Of a stretch of 64,000 nucleotides of DNA, positions 37,941 to 45,485 are shown piece after piece (position 1 is the stretch's first letter; every line of letters starts with the position of its first letter). The DNA lies in assembly GCF_000016825.1 (NCBI RefSeq), contig NC_009513.1, positions 1,201,501-1,265,500 on the forward strand, given 5' to 3'. The position numbers and the translations under genes are program-made. This stretch comes from Limosilactobacillus reuteri subsp. reuteri (GTDB taxonomy: Bacteria > Bacillota > Bacilli > Lactobacillales > Lactobacillaceae). The notes beneath the pieces are model-generated. The model was not told the DNA's origin. It searched no databases and saw only the letters and a list, made by a program, of their open reading frames with translations.

Positions 37941-38615
37941 TTAGGAACCTAGCGACAGTATAGAAATTAACCGCGACTTATGATTATACCAATCATGAAC
38001 GACTAAATCGAGACTAGATGTGGTAAATTGCCCGAAATTAATTGATTTAAATCCTTCTAACGTCTTCAAGAAACGGTCTGCCTGCTGAATAGGACTAGTA
38101 TACCGTGCAACCGTCACATGTCCTGAAATTGTTGGATATCGTTCTTTTAGCAACAAGTCATGTAACGGCAGTTCTTTCCTAAGTGTGTTCCGTAAAGTTG
38201 ATAATTCTGCTGAATAATACCCTTTTACAAGAAGCGCTCCTGAACTAGTGATCATTCCTGCTAAACGCCAGTGAATCGGTCCAATTTGTGAAATAATCTG
38301 CCCTACTACGTTTTTATATTTTTCCTCTTCAAATGTTGAGAGCAAAAAGTCTGAGCTAGCTGCAATAAGGTCAATAATCGTAATATGCAGGTCAGCAGGA
38401 GGATAGAAGTATTGGTTAGGTTCAATTGCAGCCAATTTTTGCAGGCAAAACATAATATTGCGGCTAACATGCGCAGGAAGTGAAGCAGTAAGCGTCAGTC
38501 CTCGCCGCATATCTTTATCAGGATTTAGCAAGTTACGATCTAGCTGTTCTTGATGATTTCTAATTGCCGTCATTCCCTGTTGATTAATATTATTATACAG
38601 ACTAGTAAGTTGCAT
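37941..38615 (-). CDS. 2H-phosphoesterase superfamily protein
   Basis: This 224-residue protein carries the two HxTx signatures of the 2H superfamily: LHITIIDL (His77, Thr79) and GHVTVARY (His166, Thr168), about 90 residues apart. Family members include RNA ligases/cyclic phosphodiesterases and LigT/ThpR-like enzymes acting on 2',3'-cyclic nucleotides or RNA ends. The actual substrate is unknown. It begins one base after pepP and sits where efp lies in many Firmicutes (pepP-efp). The catalytic residues look intact, so it is probably an active enzyme. Confidence 0.75.
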   Translation of the reverse strand: MQLTSLYNNINQQGMTAIRNHQEQLDRNLLNPDKDMRRGLTLTASLPAHVSRNIMFCLQKLAAIEPNQYFYPPADLHITIIDLIAASSDFLLSTFEEEKYKNVVGQIISQIGPIHWRLAGMITSSGALLVKGYYSAELSTLRNTLRKELPLHDLLLKERYPTISGHVTVARYTSPIQQADRFLKTLEGFKSINFGQFTTSSLDLVVHDWYNHKSRLISILSLGS

Positions 38616-38616
38616 A

Positions 38617-39693
38617 CTATTTTCCTACGATTATTAGGTCAGTTGGCGCCTTCGTCAGCACTTCAACTCCACCGTGAGTAACCAGAATATCATCTTCTAT
38701 CCGGACCCCGCCAATTTCAGGAATATAGATACCAGGTTCAACAGTGATAACTTCATTGTTCCGCAATTTAATATTTTGAGCACTTGGTCCATAGCTAGCA
38801 GGCAATTCATGAACCGATAAGCCTATTCCATGTCCCATTCCATGGTTGAATTCATCCCCATAACCTGCTATTTCGATTAATTGCCGTCCCGCAAAGTCAA
38901 GTTGATCACCTTGTTGCCCAACATGAGCAGCTTGAATTACAGCTTCACGCGCCTCATTGACAATTTGATAAACATCACGTAATTCTGGATCAATTGAACC
39001 AACGGCAAATGTTCTAGTCATGTCTGCCGTATAGCCATTGAAGTAGTAGCCAAAATCAACAGTAACAATATCGCCGTCTTCAATCACCTTTTTTGAAGCC
39101 GTAGCATGCGGTTTGGCCGCATTTTTGCCACTAGCGACAATTGTCGGAAAAGAGGCCCCGCTCGCTCCATGTTCCTTCATCCAAAAATCAAGTAAGTTCG
39201 CAACATGGCGCTCGGTCATCCCAGCGTGAACATTTTCTAAAAGGTACTGGTATCCTGCTGAATGTAAGTCTGCAGAAGCCCGCAAAGCATTTACTTCATC
39301 ACTATCTTTAATCATTCGCATCCGTTCAAGTTGTTGGTGGAAGGGAACAAGATCTGCTGTCATCTGCTCATCAAGCACATCAAATAAGGCGTAAGTAACT
39401 GTATCTTCATATCCAAGAACCGTCACTTTCATCCCCTGACATATTTTATTAAGTGAACCGTAATAGTCACGGGTAATCATTCCCACAACTTCATCATTTT
39501 CAAATTCTTCTAATGCAAGTTGGTACCGGTCATCAGTAATAATAATCGCATTATCTTTTGTTACTAAGAGGCATCCATCGCCTCTCATAAGGTTAAAACC
39601 AGTAAGGTAATAAATGTTTTTTTCATCCGTTACTAAAAATGCATCGATATATAATTTTTCAAATTTCTTCTGTAGACGTTTAATTCTAGACAT
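38617..39693 (-). CDS. pepP: M24-family Xaa-Pro aminopeptidase
   Basis: The 358-residue pita-bread metallopeptidase releases N-terminal residues before proline. A creatinase-like N-terminal domain (about 1-125) precedes the catalytic domain with the metal ligands in VDFGYYFNGYTADMTRTF (two Asp), HGMGHGIGLSVHE (His), EPGIYIP (Glu) and RIEDDI (Glu). It follows yggS by 12 nt. Whether it is an aminopeptidase P or a dipeptidase (PepQ) cannot be settled from sequence reading; the position next to yqhY favours the YqhT-like peptidase. Confidence 0.9.
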   Translation of the reverse strand: MSRIKRLQKKFEKLYIDAFLVTDEKNIYYLTGFNLMRGDGCLLVTKDNAIIITDDRYQLALEEFENDEVVGMITRDYYGSLNKICQGMKVTVLGYEDTVTYALFDVLDEQMTADLVPFHQQLERMRMIKDSDEVNALRASADLHSAGYQYLLENVHAGMTERHVANLLDFWMKEHGASGASFPTIVASGKNAAKPHATASKKVIEDGDIVTVDFGYYFNGYTADMTRTFAVGSIDPELRDVYQIVNEAREAVIQAAHVGQQGDQLDFAGRQLIEIAGYGDEFNHGMGHGIGLSVHELPASYGPSAQNIKLRNNEVITVEPGIYIPEIGGVRIEDDILVTHGGVEVLTKAPTDLIIVGK

Positions 39694-39705
39694 AGCACAT
39701 TTCCT

Positions 39706-40413
39706 TTAATACTGCCGGTTAGAGTAATCACGAGGGCCAAAGATAGCTGTCCCAACCCGCACACAGGTTGAACCTTCTTCTACCGCTATTTCATAATCAT
39801 GGGTCATCCCCATACTAAGAACATCTAATTTTAATTGATCATTTTGGTTGTTCATTTCATCGCGCAATTCACGTAGGCGGCGAAAAATCGGCCGTGTTTT
39901 TTCTGGGTCATCATAATAGGGAGCACTAGTCATTAATCCCCGCAACTTTACATGTGGCAATTGAAGACTTGCCTCAGCTAATTCCATGCAATCTTGCAAA
40001 GTTGGCTTAACCCCAAATTTACTCTCTTCTTCTCCAACATTAACTTCAATTAAAATCGGAATTATTCGATCGTGCTTTCTCCCTTCTTTTTCGATCGTAT
40101 TCATTAGTTTAAGGGAGTCAACCGATTGAATCATTGTAACGTAATCAGCAATGTATTTAACCTTATTACGTTGAAGGTGGCCAATCATATACCAGTTAAT
40201 GTCTGCTGGTAATTCATCATGCTTTTTGGCTAATTCCTGAACATAATTCTCGCCAAAATTGTTCCATCCTGCTTTGTAAAGTTCTGCAATATCTGCTGCC
40301 GGATGATTTTTGCTAACTGGTAACAGTTGAACGTCTTGGGGATCTCGACCGCTTCGCTTGCATGCAGCAATAATTTTTTCTTGGACTTCTTTAGCTTTAT
40401 CAACAATCGTCAT
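39706..40413 (-). CDS. PLP homeostasis protein (YggS/YlmE/PROSC family)
   Basis: The 235-residue alanine-racemase-like TIM barrel binds pyridoxal phosphate without known catalysis and buffers PLP pools. The PLP lysine lies in LLPVSKNH (about residue 35), followed by FGENYVQEL, WYMIGHLQRNKVKYI and the C-terminal SMGMTHDYEIAVEEGST, all family signatures. An out-of-frame ATG lies between its AAGGGAG ribosome site and its own ATG. In B. subtilis ylmE sits in the divisome cluster; here it precedes pepP. Confidence 0.93.
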   Translation of the reverse strand: MTIVDKAKEVQEKIIAACKRSGRDPQDVQLLPVSKNHPAADIAELYKAGWNNFGENYVQELAKKHDELPADINWYMIGHLQRNKVKYIADYVTMIQSVDSLKLMNTIEKEGRKHDRIIPILIEVNVGEEESKFGVKPTLQDCMELAEASLQLPHVKLRGLMTSAPYYDDPEKTRPIFRRLRELRDEMNNQNDQLKLDVLSMGMTHDYEIAVEEGSTCVRVGTAIFGPRDYSNRQY

Positions 40414-40495
40414 TAAACATTATGCTCCCTTCAATTGTAGGTTAATTATATTCTTACATTATAGATTAACATATATGAAAAATTATTTTAAAAAT

Positions 40496-40533
40496 AAAAA
40501 GACTACTATTTCATGTAGAAAAGTAGTCTTTTT
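40496..40533 (-). terminator. Terminator of rplU-prp-rpmA
   Basis: The stem AAAAAGACTACT pairs with AGTAGTCTTTTT and is followed by a T-rich tract on the minus strand. It lies 6 nt past the rpmA stop. Confidence 0.85.
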
Positions 40534-40538
40534 TATAA

Positions 40539-40820
40539 TTATTCGGCAACTGGGTAAACTGATACCTTACGCTTACTGCGGCCCATGCGTTCAAATTTAA
40601 CAACACCGGCTACCTTAGCGTATAATGTATCGTCTCCACCACGACCCACGTTTTCACCTGGGTTGATGTGAGTACCACGTTGACGGTAGATGATTGATCC
40701 AGCAGTTACGATTGAACCATCAGCAGCCTTAGTACCAAGACGACGACCAGCTGAGTTCCGACCGTTAGCAGTGGAACCACCCCCCTTGTGGTGGGAGAAG
40801 AATTGCAAATCCATAATCAT
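40539..40820 (-). CDS. rpmA: 50S ribosomal protein L27
   Basis: The 93-residue L27 precursor begins [20 protein letters not shown]. The N-terminal MIMDLQFF is the Firmicutes extension removed by Prp after the two phenylalanines; mature L27 then reaches into the peptidyl transferase centre. The first ATG (ending 40820) has GGAGGTGA 9 nt upstream. The processing protease gene lies directly upstream. Confidence 0.97.
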   Translation of the reverse strand: MIMDLQFFSHHKGGGSTANGRNSAGRRLGTKAADGSIVTAGSIIYRQRGTHINPGENVGRGGDDTLYAKVAGVVKFERMGRSKRKVSVYPVAE

Positions 40821-40845
40821 AGTTGTTCACCTCCAGCAATGAACT

Positions 40846-41169
40846 TTAATCAAACATTTTTACTTCAATGTTTTGTGGATAGCTTTCCTGGATATCACAT
40901 AATCCATTTAACAAAGTTTTGAGAAGGATCTGACTATCATGACCAAGGTCTAATCCTGTAACTTCTAAAAAGCCACCATTATCATTATCTTGTTTAAGGT
41001 GAGGCTTTGTATGAACAACTTGTTCAAGCCCGTTCACCGTTGAAATAGATAATGCAGAAACTGCGGCACAAACAATATCCTGCCCATATGGACCAGAGTC
41101 AGCATGCCCAGTCATTTTAAAAGAAGTGATCCGCTGATTCGAATCTAAAGTAAACTGTGCTCGAATCAT
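40846..41169 (-). CDS. prp: Ribosomal-processing cysteine protease Prp
   Basis: Prp cleaves the N-terminal extension of L27. The 107-residue protein has the catalytic His22 in TGHADSGPYGQDIVCAAVS and Cys34 in the same segment. It lies between rplU and rpmA, the conserved place of YsxB. Its substrate motif (LQFF before Ser-His-His) is present in the next gene. Confidence 0.96.
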   Translation of the reverse strand: MIRAQFTLDSNQRITSFKMTGHADSGPYGQDIVCAAVSALSISTVNGLEQVVHTKPHLKQDNDNGGFLEVTGLDLGHDSQILLKTLLNGLCDIQESYPQNIEVKMFD

Positions 41170-41184
41170 GATCTCACCTCCACA

Positions 41185-41493
41185 TTAAGCGTTGATCTTG
41201 TTGATAGTAACCTTAGTGTAAGGTTGACGGTGACCTTGCTTAGTGTGAGTGTGCTTCTTAGGCTTGTACTTGAAGGTAACAACCTTCTTTTCCTTACCTT
41301 GCTTATCAACAGTACCTTCAACAGAAGCACCGTCAACTACAGGAGTACCGATCTTAGTGTCGTCTCCACCGACAAAGATAACTTGATCGAAAGTTACCTT
41401 GTCACCTTCCTTAGCATCAAGCTTTTCAACGTAGATAGAAGCACCTTCTTCTACCTTGTATTGCTTACCACCAGTAACGATAATTGCGTACAT
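41185..41493 (-). CDS. rplU: 50S ribosomal protein L21
   Basis: The 102-residue L21 begins [17 protein letters not shown] and ends with the [14 protein letters not shown] motif. AAGGAGGTG precedes the ATG. It heads the rplU-prp-rpmA operon, with a strong promoter and a leader of about 105 nt that may be an L21 autoregulatory leader. Confidence 0.97.
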   Translation of the reverse strand: MYAIIVTGGKQYKVEEGASIYVEKLDAKEGDKVTFDQVIFVGGDDTKIGTPVVDGASVEGTVDKQGKEKKVVTFKYKPKKHTHTKQGHRQPYTKVTINKINA

Positions 41494-41600
41494 ACTTTGT
41501 GCACCTCCTTAATATCTCAGACTCGCCGTACTAAGCAGCTAAATAAGCTTTAGACTTAATAACGTGCGGTTGTAGTTGTTGGTTCACAAATACAACGTTT
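41494..41600 (-). promoter_or_regulatory. Candidate L21 leader RNA
   Basis: The roughly 105-nt untranslated region between the predicted rplU promoter and its ATG is long for a ribosomal protein gene and contains a purine-rich GGCGAGUCUGAG stretch just before the ribosome site. L21 leaders are known in Firmicutes at this position. I assign it by place and appearance only. Confidence 0.45.
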
Positions 41601-41602
41601 GT

Positions 41603-41631
41603 ATAATATCAAATATTATTCTCTTCGTCAA
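41603..41631 (-). promoter_or_regulatory. Promoter of rplU operon
   Basis: A minus-strand TTGACG (41626-41631), a 17-nt spacer and TATTAT (41603-41608) form a near-consensus promoter. Confidence 0.75.
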
Positions 41632-41658
41632 CCATAATCTCTACTTTATATAACGAAA

Positions 41659-41694
41659 AAAGACCTTGAAAAAAGTTTTTTCAAAGCCTCTTTT
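41659..41694 (-). terminator. Terminator of TetR-family gene
   Basis: The minus-strand stem CTTTGAAAA pairs with TTTTCAAGG and is followed by TCTTTTTTCG. It lies just past the regulator stop at 41708. Confidence 0.75.
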
Positions 41695-41707
41695 CTTATA
41701 GTAGCTA

Positions 41708-42340
41708 TTAAATCTTTTCTAAAGTTCCTTCTAATTCACCATCAAAAAAATTAACCAAAGAAACATTCTCGCTACTAAACTGATCCAACATCTTTGCCAC
41801 GCTTTGTGTCATGTAACGTGGAGTATAAATCATGCCATCTTCTAGCCATCGACTTACTAGGCCAAGAAATGCTGAGTCAATAAAGGAAATCTGCAAATTA
41901 AGCGGGACTTTCAACTGTTGGTTCTTATTCACTTGCTCATTAAAGTGTGTCATCTCATTTGCTAACCGATTGTAGAGTTGTTCATAAAAGAAGTTATTCT
42001 TTTCATTATTTAATAGAACATCAAAAATATCGGCGTTATTTTCGATATACTGAAATGCTTTGCGGAGTGAAAACACCTTTACCGTCCGTTCTTTCGAAAA
42101 ATTACTATCGATCATTACTTGGTTGAAGAAATCGTCAATAATCTCTTGGATTGCTGACTGAATAAAATCTTGTTTATCCTTATAGTGAAGATAGAAAGTT
42201 CCTCGGGTGATGTTGGCAGTTTCAGTAATCTTTTGGACGCTAATATCTTCAAGCTTTTCACGTCTCATCAGATATACAAGAGCTTTGCGCAGACTATTAC
42301 GTGTTTTAATTACACGCGGGTCTGTCTTATTAGCAGCCAT
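41708..42340 (-). CDS. TetR/AcrR-family transcriptional regulator
   Basis: The 210-residue regulator has an N-terminal TetR helix-turn-helix (ISVQKITETANITRGTFYLHYKDK in two parts, about residues 34-57) and a C-terminal ligand domain resembling the TetR_C_7/DhaS-like type. Its ligand and target are unknown: it is flanked by rplU on one side and a divergent tRNA gene on the other, with no obvious efflux or enzyme partner. Its promoter holds inverted repeats that could be its own operator, so it may be mainly autoregulated or act in trans. Confidence 0.88.
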   Translation of the reverse strand: MAANKTDPRVIKTRNSLRKALVYLMRREKLEDISVQKITETANITRGTFYLHYKDKQDFIQSAIQEIIDDFFNQVMIDSNFSKERTVKVFSLRKAFQYIENNADIFDVLLNNEKNNFFYEQLYNRLANEMTHFNEQVNKNQQLKVPLNLQISFIDSAFLGLVSRWLEDGMIYTPRYMTQSVAKMLDQFSSENVSLVNFFDGELEGTLEKI

Positions 42341-42380
42341 TTAATCATCATCCTTCCATCATACAGCTTAAGTCCTTTCT

Positions 42381-42442
42381 ACTTTCGTACTTCTACTATA
42401 TTTAAAGTATAGTTGTCATGAAAGCGTTTTGTCAACGAAAGT
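42381..42442 (-). promoter_or_regulatory. TetR gene promoter with inverted repeats (putative operator)
   Basis: A minus-strand TTGACA (42430-42435), an 18-nt spacer and TATACT (42406-42411) form a strong promoter. A 19-bp imperfect palindrome, ACTATATTTAAAGTATAGT (42395-42413), covers the -10. A perfect 8-bp inverted pair, ACTTTCGT (42381-42388) and ACGAAAGT (42435-42442), brackets the whole promoter. Either could be the TetR operator. Confidence 0.65.
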
Positions 42443-42485
42443 GCCGACTTTATCTTAATAAAATAATTATATCAGATTATTACCA

Positions 42486-42515
42486 TTGACAACTTTGTAG
42501 TGAAAATTATATACT
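42486..42515 (+). promoter_or_regulatory. Promoter of tRNA-Arg
   Basis: Consensus TTGACA (42486-42491), an 18-nt spacer and TATACT (42510-42515) end 11 nt before the tRNA. Confidence 0.75.
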
Positions 42516-42526
42516 TAAATCTGTTT

Positions 42527-42600
42527 GGAGCGGTAGCTCAACTGGATAGAGCATCGGTCTTCTAAACCGAGGGTTGCGAGTTCAAGTCTCGCTCGCTCCA
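42527..42600 (+). tRNA. tRNA-Arg (anticodon TCT)
   Basis: The 74-nt cloverleaf is complete. The acceptor stem pairs GGAGCGG with TCGCTCC (one G-U), the D arm is GCTC/GAGC, and the anticodon stem TCGGT/ACCGA encloses CTTCTAA (anticodon TCT, reading AGA/AGG). The T arm is GCGAG-TTCAAGT-CTCGC, with discriminator A. The CCA end is not encoded. It is a single-gene unit with its own promoter and terminator. Confidence 0.97.
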
Positions 42601-42610
42601 TATAAACGTT

Positions 42611-42655
42611 AAAAAGAGGATAGAGAAACATTTCTGTTTCCTTATCCTCTTTTTT
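42611..42655 (+). terminator. Terminator of tRNA-Arg
   Basis: The stem AAAAAGAGGATA pairs with TATCCTCTTTTTT around an inner GAAACA/TGTTTC stem, with a T run. Confidence 0.85.
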
Positions 42656-42810
42656 AGTTGTCTCAATATAAACTTAGGGATAATTTTCTAATTTTCCACT
42701 TTTATTTTTTAAGTATTTCTTAAATACGTCCTCATATATTACACTTTCGTTGCAAAAATAAACATTTTTAATAATAATGAATATAGAGATTGCTTTTTGA
42801 GGTGATTATT

Positions 42811-42945
42811 ATGCTACCATTTCTTATTATTGTTTTAATTTTGGTTGCGTCGGTAATTGGTGAATTTATGTTTGGCAGTCTTAGTAACCAAGAAACTGGT
42901 AAACATAGTACAACTACCAATCGCTTACGAGATCGAAAAGCTTAA
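42811..42945 (+). CDS. Small single-pass membrane peptide, unknown function
   Basis: This 44-residue frame has a good GAGGTG ribosome site 7 nt before the ATG and a strong terminator behind it. Residues 2-16 are a hydrophobic segment (LPFLIIVLILVASVI), followed by GEFMFG and a polar basic C-terminus (NRLRDRKA). Neither family nor function is recognised. The N-out or N-in orientation is unclear, although the basic tail favours a cytosolic C-terminus. Isolated between a tRNA and an unknown operon, it is likely a real but unannotated small protein. Confidence 0.6.
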   Translation: MLPFLIIVLILVASVIGEFMFGSLSNQETGKHSTTTNRLRDRKA

Positions 42946-42964
42946 TCTTATATTCCGTTCAACA

Positions 42965-43006
42965 CGAGAGGCCGGGGAAAAAATTCCTCGACCTCTCGCT
43001 TTTTTA
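42965..43006 (+). terminator. Terminator after small membrane peptide
   Basis: The stem CGAGAGG (42965-42971) pairs with CCTCTCG (42992-42998), with an inner CGgGGAA/TTCCtCG stem and a T run. It also lies at the 3' end of the minus-strand dUTPase-like gene and may serve both strands. Confidence 0.85.
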
Positions 43007-43008
43007 TT

Positions 43009-43515
43009 CTAATATTGATTAATCATTGCTTGATAAGCACTAGAAATCTGATCAGGCGTTAATTGCCAATCGCTAATTCCCATTTTTAACAAAAGATGCC
43101 AAGCATGCCGAAAACTTTCTTGTTGATGATTAAAATAGGCATCACTCAAGAAATGTTTAATTGCTAGATACGATTTATTAAGGTCTGCTAACTTTGTAGA
43201 GCTTTTTGCATTCGTAATCCGTTGCCAGGCTTGATCATCGAGTACAACCAGGTGTGTCCATTGCATCTTTGCACTATACAATAAAAGTAGCGCTACCGAT
43301 TGAACATACGATTTTAGCAAATCTTCTTTGTCTGCTTCTCTAGGATTAACTACCTTATACCACCCTGCTGCTTCAGCCATATTTGATAAAGAAATATCAA
43401 GGTCAACAAAAATTGTTTGCTTTCTTGTTTCTGGCCCAATCATTAATTCCTTTTCATCATCAATCTTTAATTCTAAATCGATAATTTGGTGAAGCATTTT
43501 AGTAATATCTAACAT
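43009..43515 (-). CDS. dUTPase_2-like helical protein, probably catalytically degenerate
   Basis: The 168-residue all-helical protein resembles dimeric dUTPases of the MazG-like superfamily in layout: an N-terminal helix (LDITKMLHQIIDLELKI), then FVDLDISLSNMAEAAGWYK (36-54) where active members have ELxELANExRxFKxW, and YVQSVALLLL (70-79) where they have EYVDGLHF. The usual metal-binding Glu/Asp residues are mostly replaced (for example Gln72 for Asp). It may be a structural or regulatory relative, not an enzyme. It lies 29 nt after the acidic-tailed protein gene and ends the three-gene operon. The family call is tentative. Confidence 0.5.
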   Translation of the reverse strand: MLDITKMLHQIIDLELKIDDEKELMIGPETRKQTIFVDLDISLSNMAEAAGWYKVVNPREADKEDLLKSYVQSVALLLLYSAKMQWTHLVVLDDQAWQRITNAKSSTKLADLNKSYLAIKHFLSDAYFNHQQESFRHAWHLLLKMGISDWQLTPDQISSAYQAMINQY

Positions 43516-43544
43516 TGCTGTGCCTCCACAATAAAATCCGTTGC

Positions 43545-44573
43545 TTATTCTTCCTCATCAGGAGCTGGATCTTCTGATGGTTCAGCTGAAGATGCTTCAT
43601 CTAAAGATTCATCTTCTGCTACCTCTGTCGTTGCTGGTGGTTCTTCATCAACAATCTCCATATGATCTGTTCTCACGGCCAGGGCAGAACGGTTTGCTAA
43701 ATACCATTCGCGAACCAGGTCGTAATGAAGCAATACATCAAAGAATGAAACTTGCTCATCAGAATCTTTAACCAAGAAGGCCCACTCTTGACTATAATCA
43801 TCCGGATCAAAAGCAATGTCAAGTTTTGTCCCCTGATCTAATAGTAACTCAGCCCCATTGTTCCGTGGCAAATTCATCAACATATAATCTTCATCAGCAG
43901 TCGCAACAAATAAACGATCAATTACTGTCAGTGGAAGTTCAGGCTTATTCAACATAAAGCGGCGATCATTTGCAGTTGCTAAAATGCCTAGATCAATCGT
44001 GAAATCAAGATCTTTTTGCAAGTATTTAGCAAAATCAATCAGAGGTTTAACCGCATCACGTAATTCAAGGTCAGTATGCTGTTTAAGCGCATAAACGATA
44101 AAATAATTTACTAATGCACGGTTATTAAATTGCATTAATTTATCTTCTAAACTCAGGTAGAAAAGTGATTCGTGCTGACTTTGCTCTGTAAAAGCTGCTT
44201 CTCCTCGACTATCAACTTCAAATTTAAAAACAGCTTCACTACCAATAGCCGCAACAGTCGCTTCAAATTCATGATTTAATTCATTTTCTGCAACGTTAAC
44301 AGCTGTATCACCATGCATTTTTAATAGGCGATCCATAAAAATCAGATAATAGTCAGCTGCTTTATAATGTGGTGGAAAATCAATAAATGCATTCGCCAAG
44401 TCCAATTTTGCTAGTTTATTAGTAGCTGATAATAAATTCTTAGCATCCTTAGTCTGGGCTAACTGGTCTAAGAGGTCAACATACCTTTGTCCAAGACTTA
44501 AAACATCCTTAAATGAATCAGAAAGGGCTTGAACCCGTTCACTAGGAGAAGTCACGATTCGATTATTGCTCAT
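43545..44573 (-). CDS. Uncharacterised protein with acidic C-terminal tail
   Basis: The protein of 342 residues is not one I recognise. It is soluble-looking and helical at the start (ERVQALSDSFKDVLSLGQRYVDLLDQL in two helices, about 10-36), with a mixed central domain to about residue 300 and a strongly acidic Glu/Asp/Ser/Pro tail over the last 40 residues. No signal peptide or membrane segment is visible. I start it at the ATG ending at 44573, with AGGTGG upstream, giving an 11-nt overlap with the preceding gene and hence translational coupling. It presumably works with the coiled-coil protein. Confidence 0.75.
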   Translation of the reverse strand: MSNNRIVTSPSERVQALSDSFKDVLSLGQRYVDLLDQLAQTKDAKNLLSATNKLAKLDLANAFIDFPPHYKAADYYLIFMDRLLKMHGDTAVNVAENELNHEFEATVAAIGSEAVFKFEVDSRGEAAFTEQSQHESLFYLSLEDKLMQFNNRALVNYFIVYALKQHTDLELRDAVKPLIDFAKYLQKDLDFTIDLGILATANDRRFMLNKPELPLTVIDRLFVATADEDYMLMNLPRNNGAELLLDQGTKLDIAFDPDDYSQEWAFLVKDSDEQVSFFDVLLHYDLVREWYLANRSALAVRTDHMEIVDEEPPATTEVAEDESLDEASSAEPSEDPAPDEEE

Positions 44574-45450
44574 CGTCGTCCACCTGCTTTCCTTCTGATC
44601 CATTTAAACTGGCTAAATAATTAGCATATAAATTGCGATTAGCTAATTCGAAATCTTCAAAGCTGCCAAAAATATCGATAATACTCTTTTGTTCATAACT
44701 TAAAATCGTATTTTCTTTTGATAAGGATAGGACAACGCGTTCATTATCCTTAATAGTTTGGGCTGCATTACGAGATTCTTCTTCTTGGTCCTCTAACTTT
44801 TGCAGCTGCTCAACCAGTTCCTGGCGACTCTCCTTGTTACGACTTGATTCCCAAATGCCAGACCGTGAACTAATTTCTTTTAATTGTTCTTGAAGGGCTT
44901 CTTTACGTTCCTCACGTTCTCGTTGATGATCAATCAAATCTTGGAGACGGTCATTTTCACTAGAGATTTTACTAATCCGGTCACTATTGTAACGTTTATT
45001 GTCACGCGCTAATTCAAAAGCTGTCCGTAATTTATCATATTCTGTTTGGTCAAAAGAAAAGCGGACATTTAAAACGTCTAACTCACCAAATTGACGGCGA
45101 TCCCACCAGTTACCAAAATAAATCCGATAGTGGCCAGTTTGGTATTCTTCATAATAAAAGAACGGATAAGTTTTGCCCAAATATTTAATTAAGTTTTCAC
45201 TAAGGTAATTACTTAATTGATCGGCTAAATCATCGACTAGGTTCATTACACCTTTATCATTTGGTTGTTGTTCTCGATGTTCAATCTCTTTAGCATAGCG
45301 CTGGTTATCTAGTAATTGGTAGATTTCCCGATCACGATGGTTTGAAATTGCATCATTAAAGCGTCGCAAATACTTTATCTTTGTAATAATTTGTTGATTG
45401 ATGACTTGAGTAACATCAAGTGAATCACTATTAGTTTCTACACTCGCCAT
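44563..45450 (-). CDS. Uncharacterised coiled-coil protein
   Basis: This roughly 295-residue protein has an N-terminal helical region, a central beta-containing segment rich in aromatics (YPFFYYEEYQTGHYRIYFGNWW, about 97-118, written in part as a landmark), and a charged coiled coil at about 155-245. It ends in an acidic tail. It is sometimes confused with SbcC-like proteins because of the coiled coil, but no Walker motifs are present. The ATG ending at 45450 has GGAG 7 nt upstream. First gene of a three-gene operon. Confidence 0.75.
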   Translation of the reverse strand: MASVETNSDSLDVTQVINQQIITKIKYLRRFNDAISNHRDREIYQLLDNQRYAKEIEHREQQPNDKGVMNLVDDLADQLSNYLSENLIKYLGKTYPFFYYEEYQTGHYRIYFGNWWDRRQFGELDVLNVRFSFDQTEYDKLRTAFELARDNKRYNSDRISKISSENDRLQDLIDHQREREERKEALQEQLKEISSRSGIWESSRNKESRQELVEQLQKLEDQEEESRNAAQTIKDNERVVLSLSKENTILSYEQKSIIDIFGSFEDFELANRNLYANYLASLNGSEGKQVDDDEQ

Positions 45451-45479
45451 AAGCATGCTCCTTGTCTAAATAACTACCT

Positions 45480-45485
45480 ATTATA
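45480..45485 (-). promoter_or_regulatory. Possible -10 element of the three-gene unknown operon
   Basis: A perfect minus-strand TATAAT lies about 30 nt before the coiled-coil gene. The region upstream is A/T-rich and I see no convincing -35. Confidence 0.35.

Noticed and set aside
40358..40600. 80-residue plus-strand frame over the rpmA terminator
   Set aside because: It crosses the intrinsic terminator of rpmA and the yggS start region, with no ribosome site.
44563..45450. SbcC-type exonuclease for the coiled-coil protein
   Set aside because: No Walker A, Walker B or zinc-hook motif is present; similarity is only the coiled coil.
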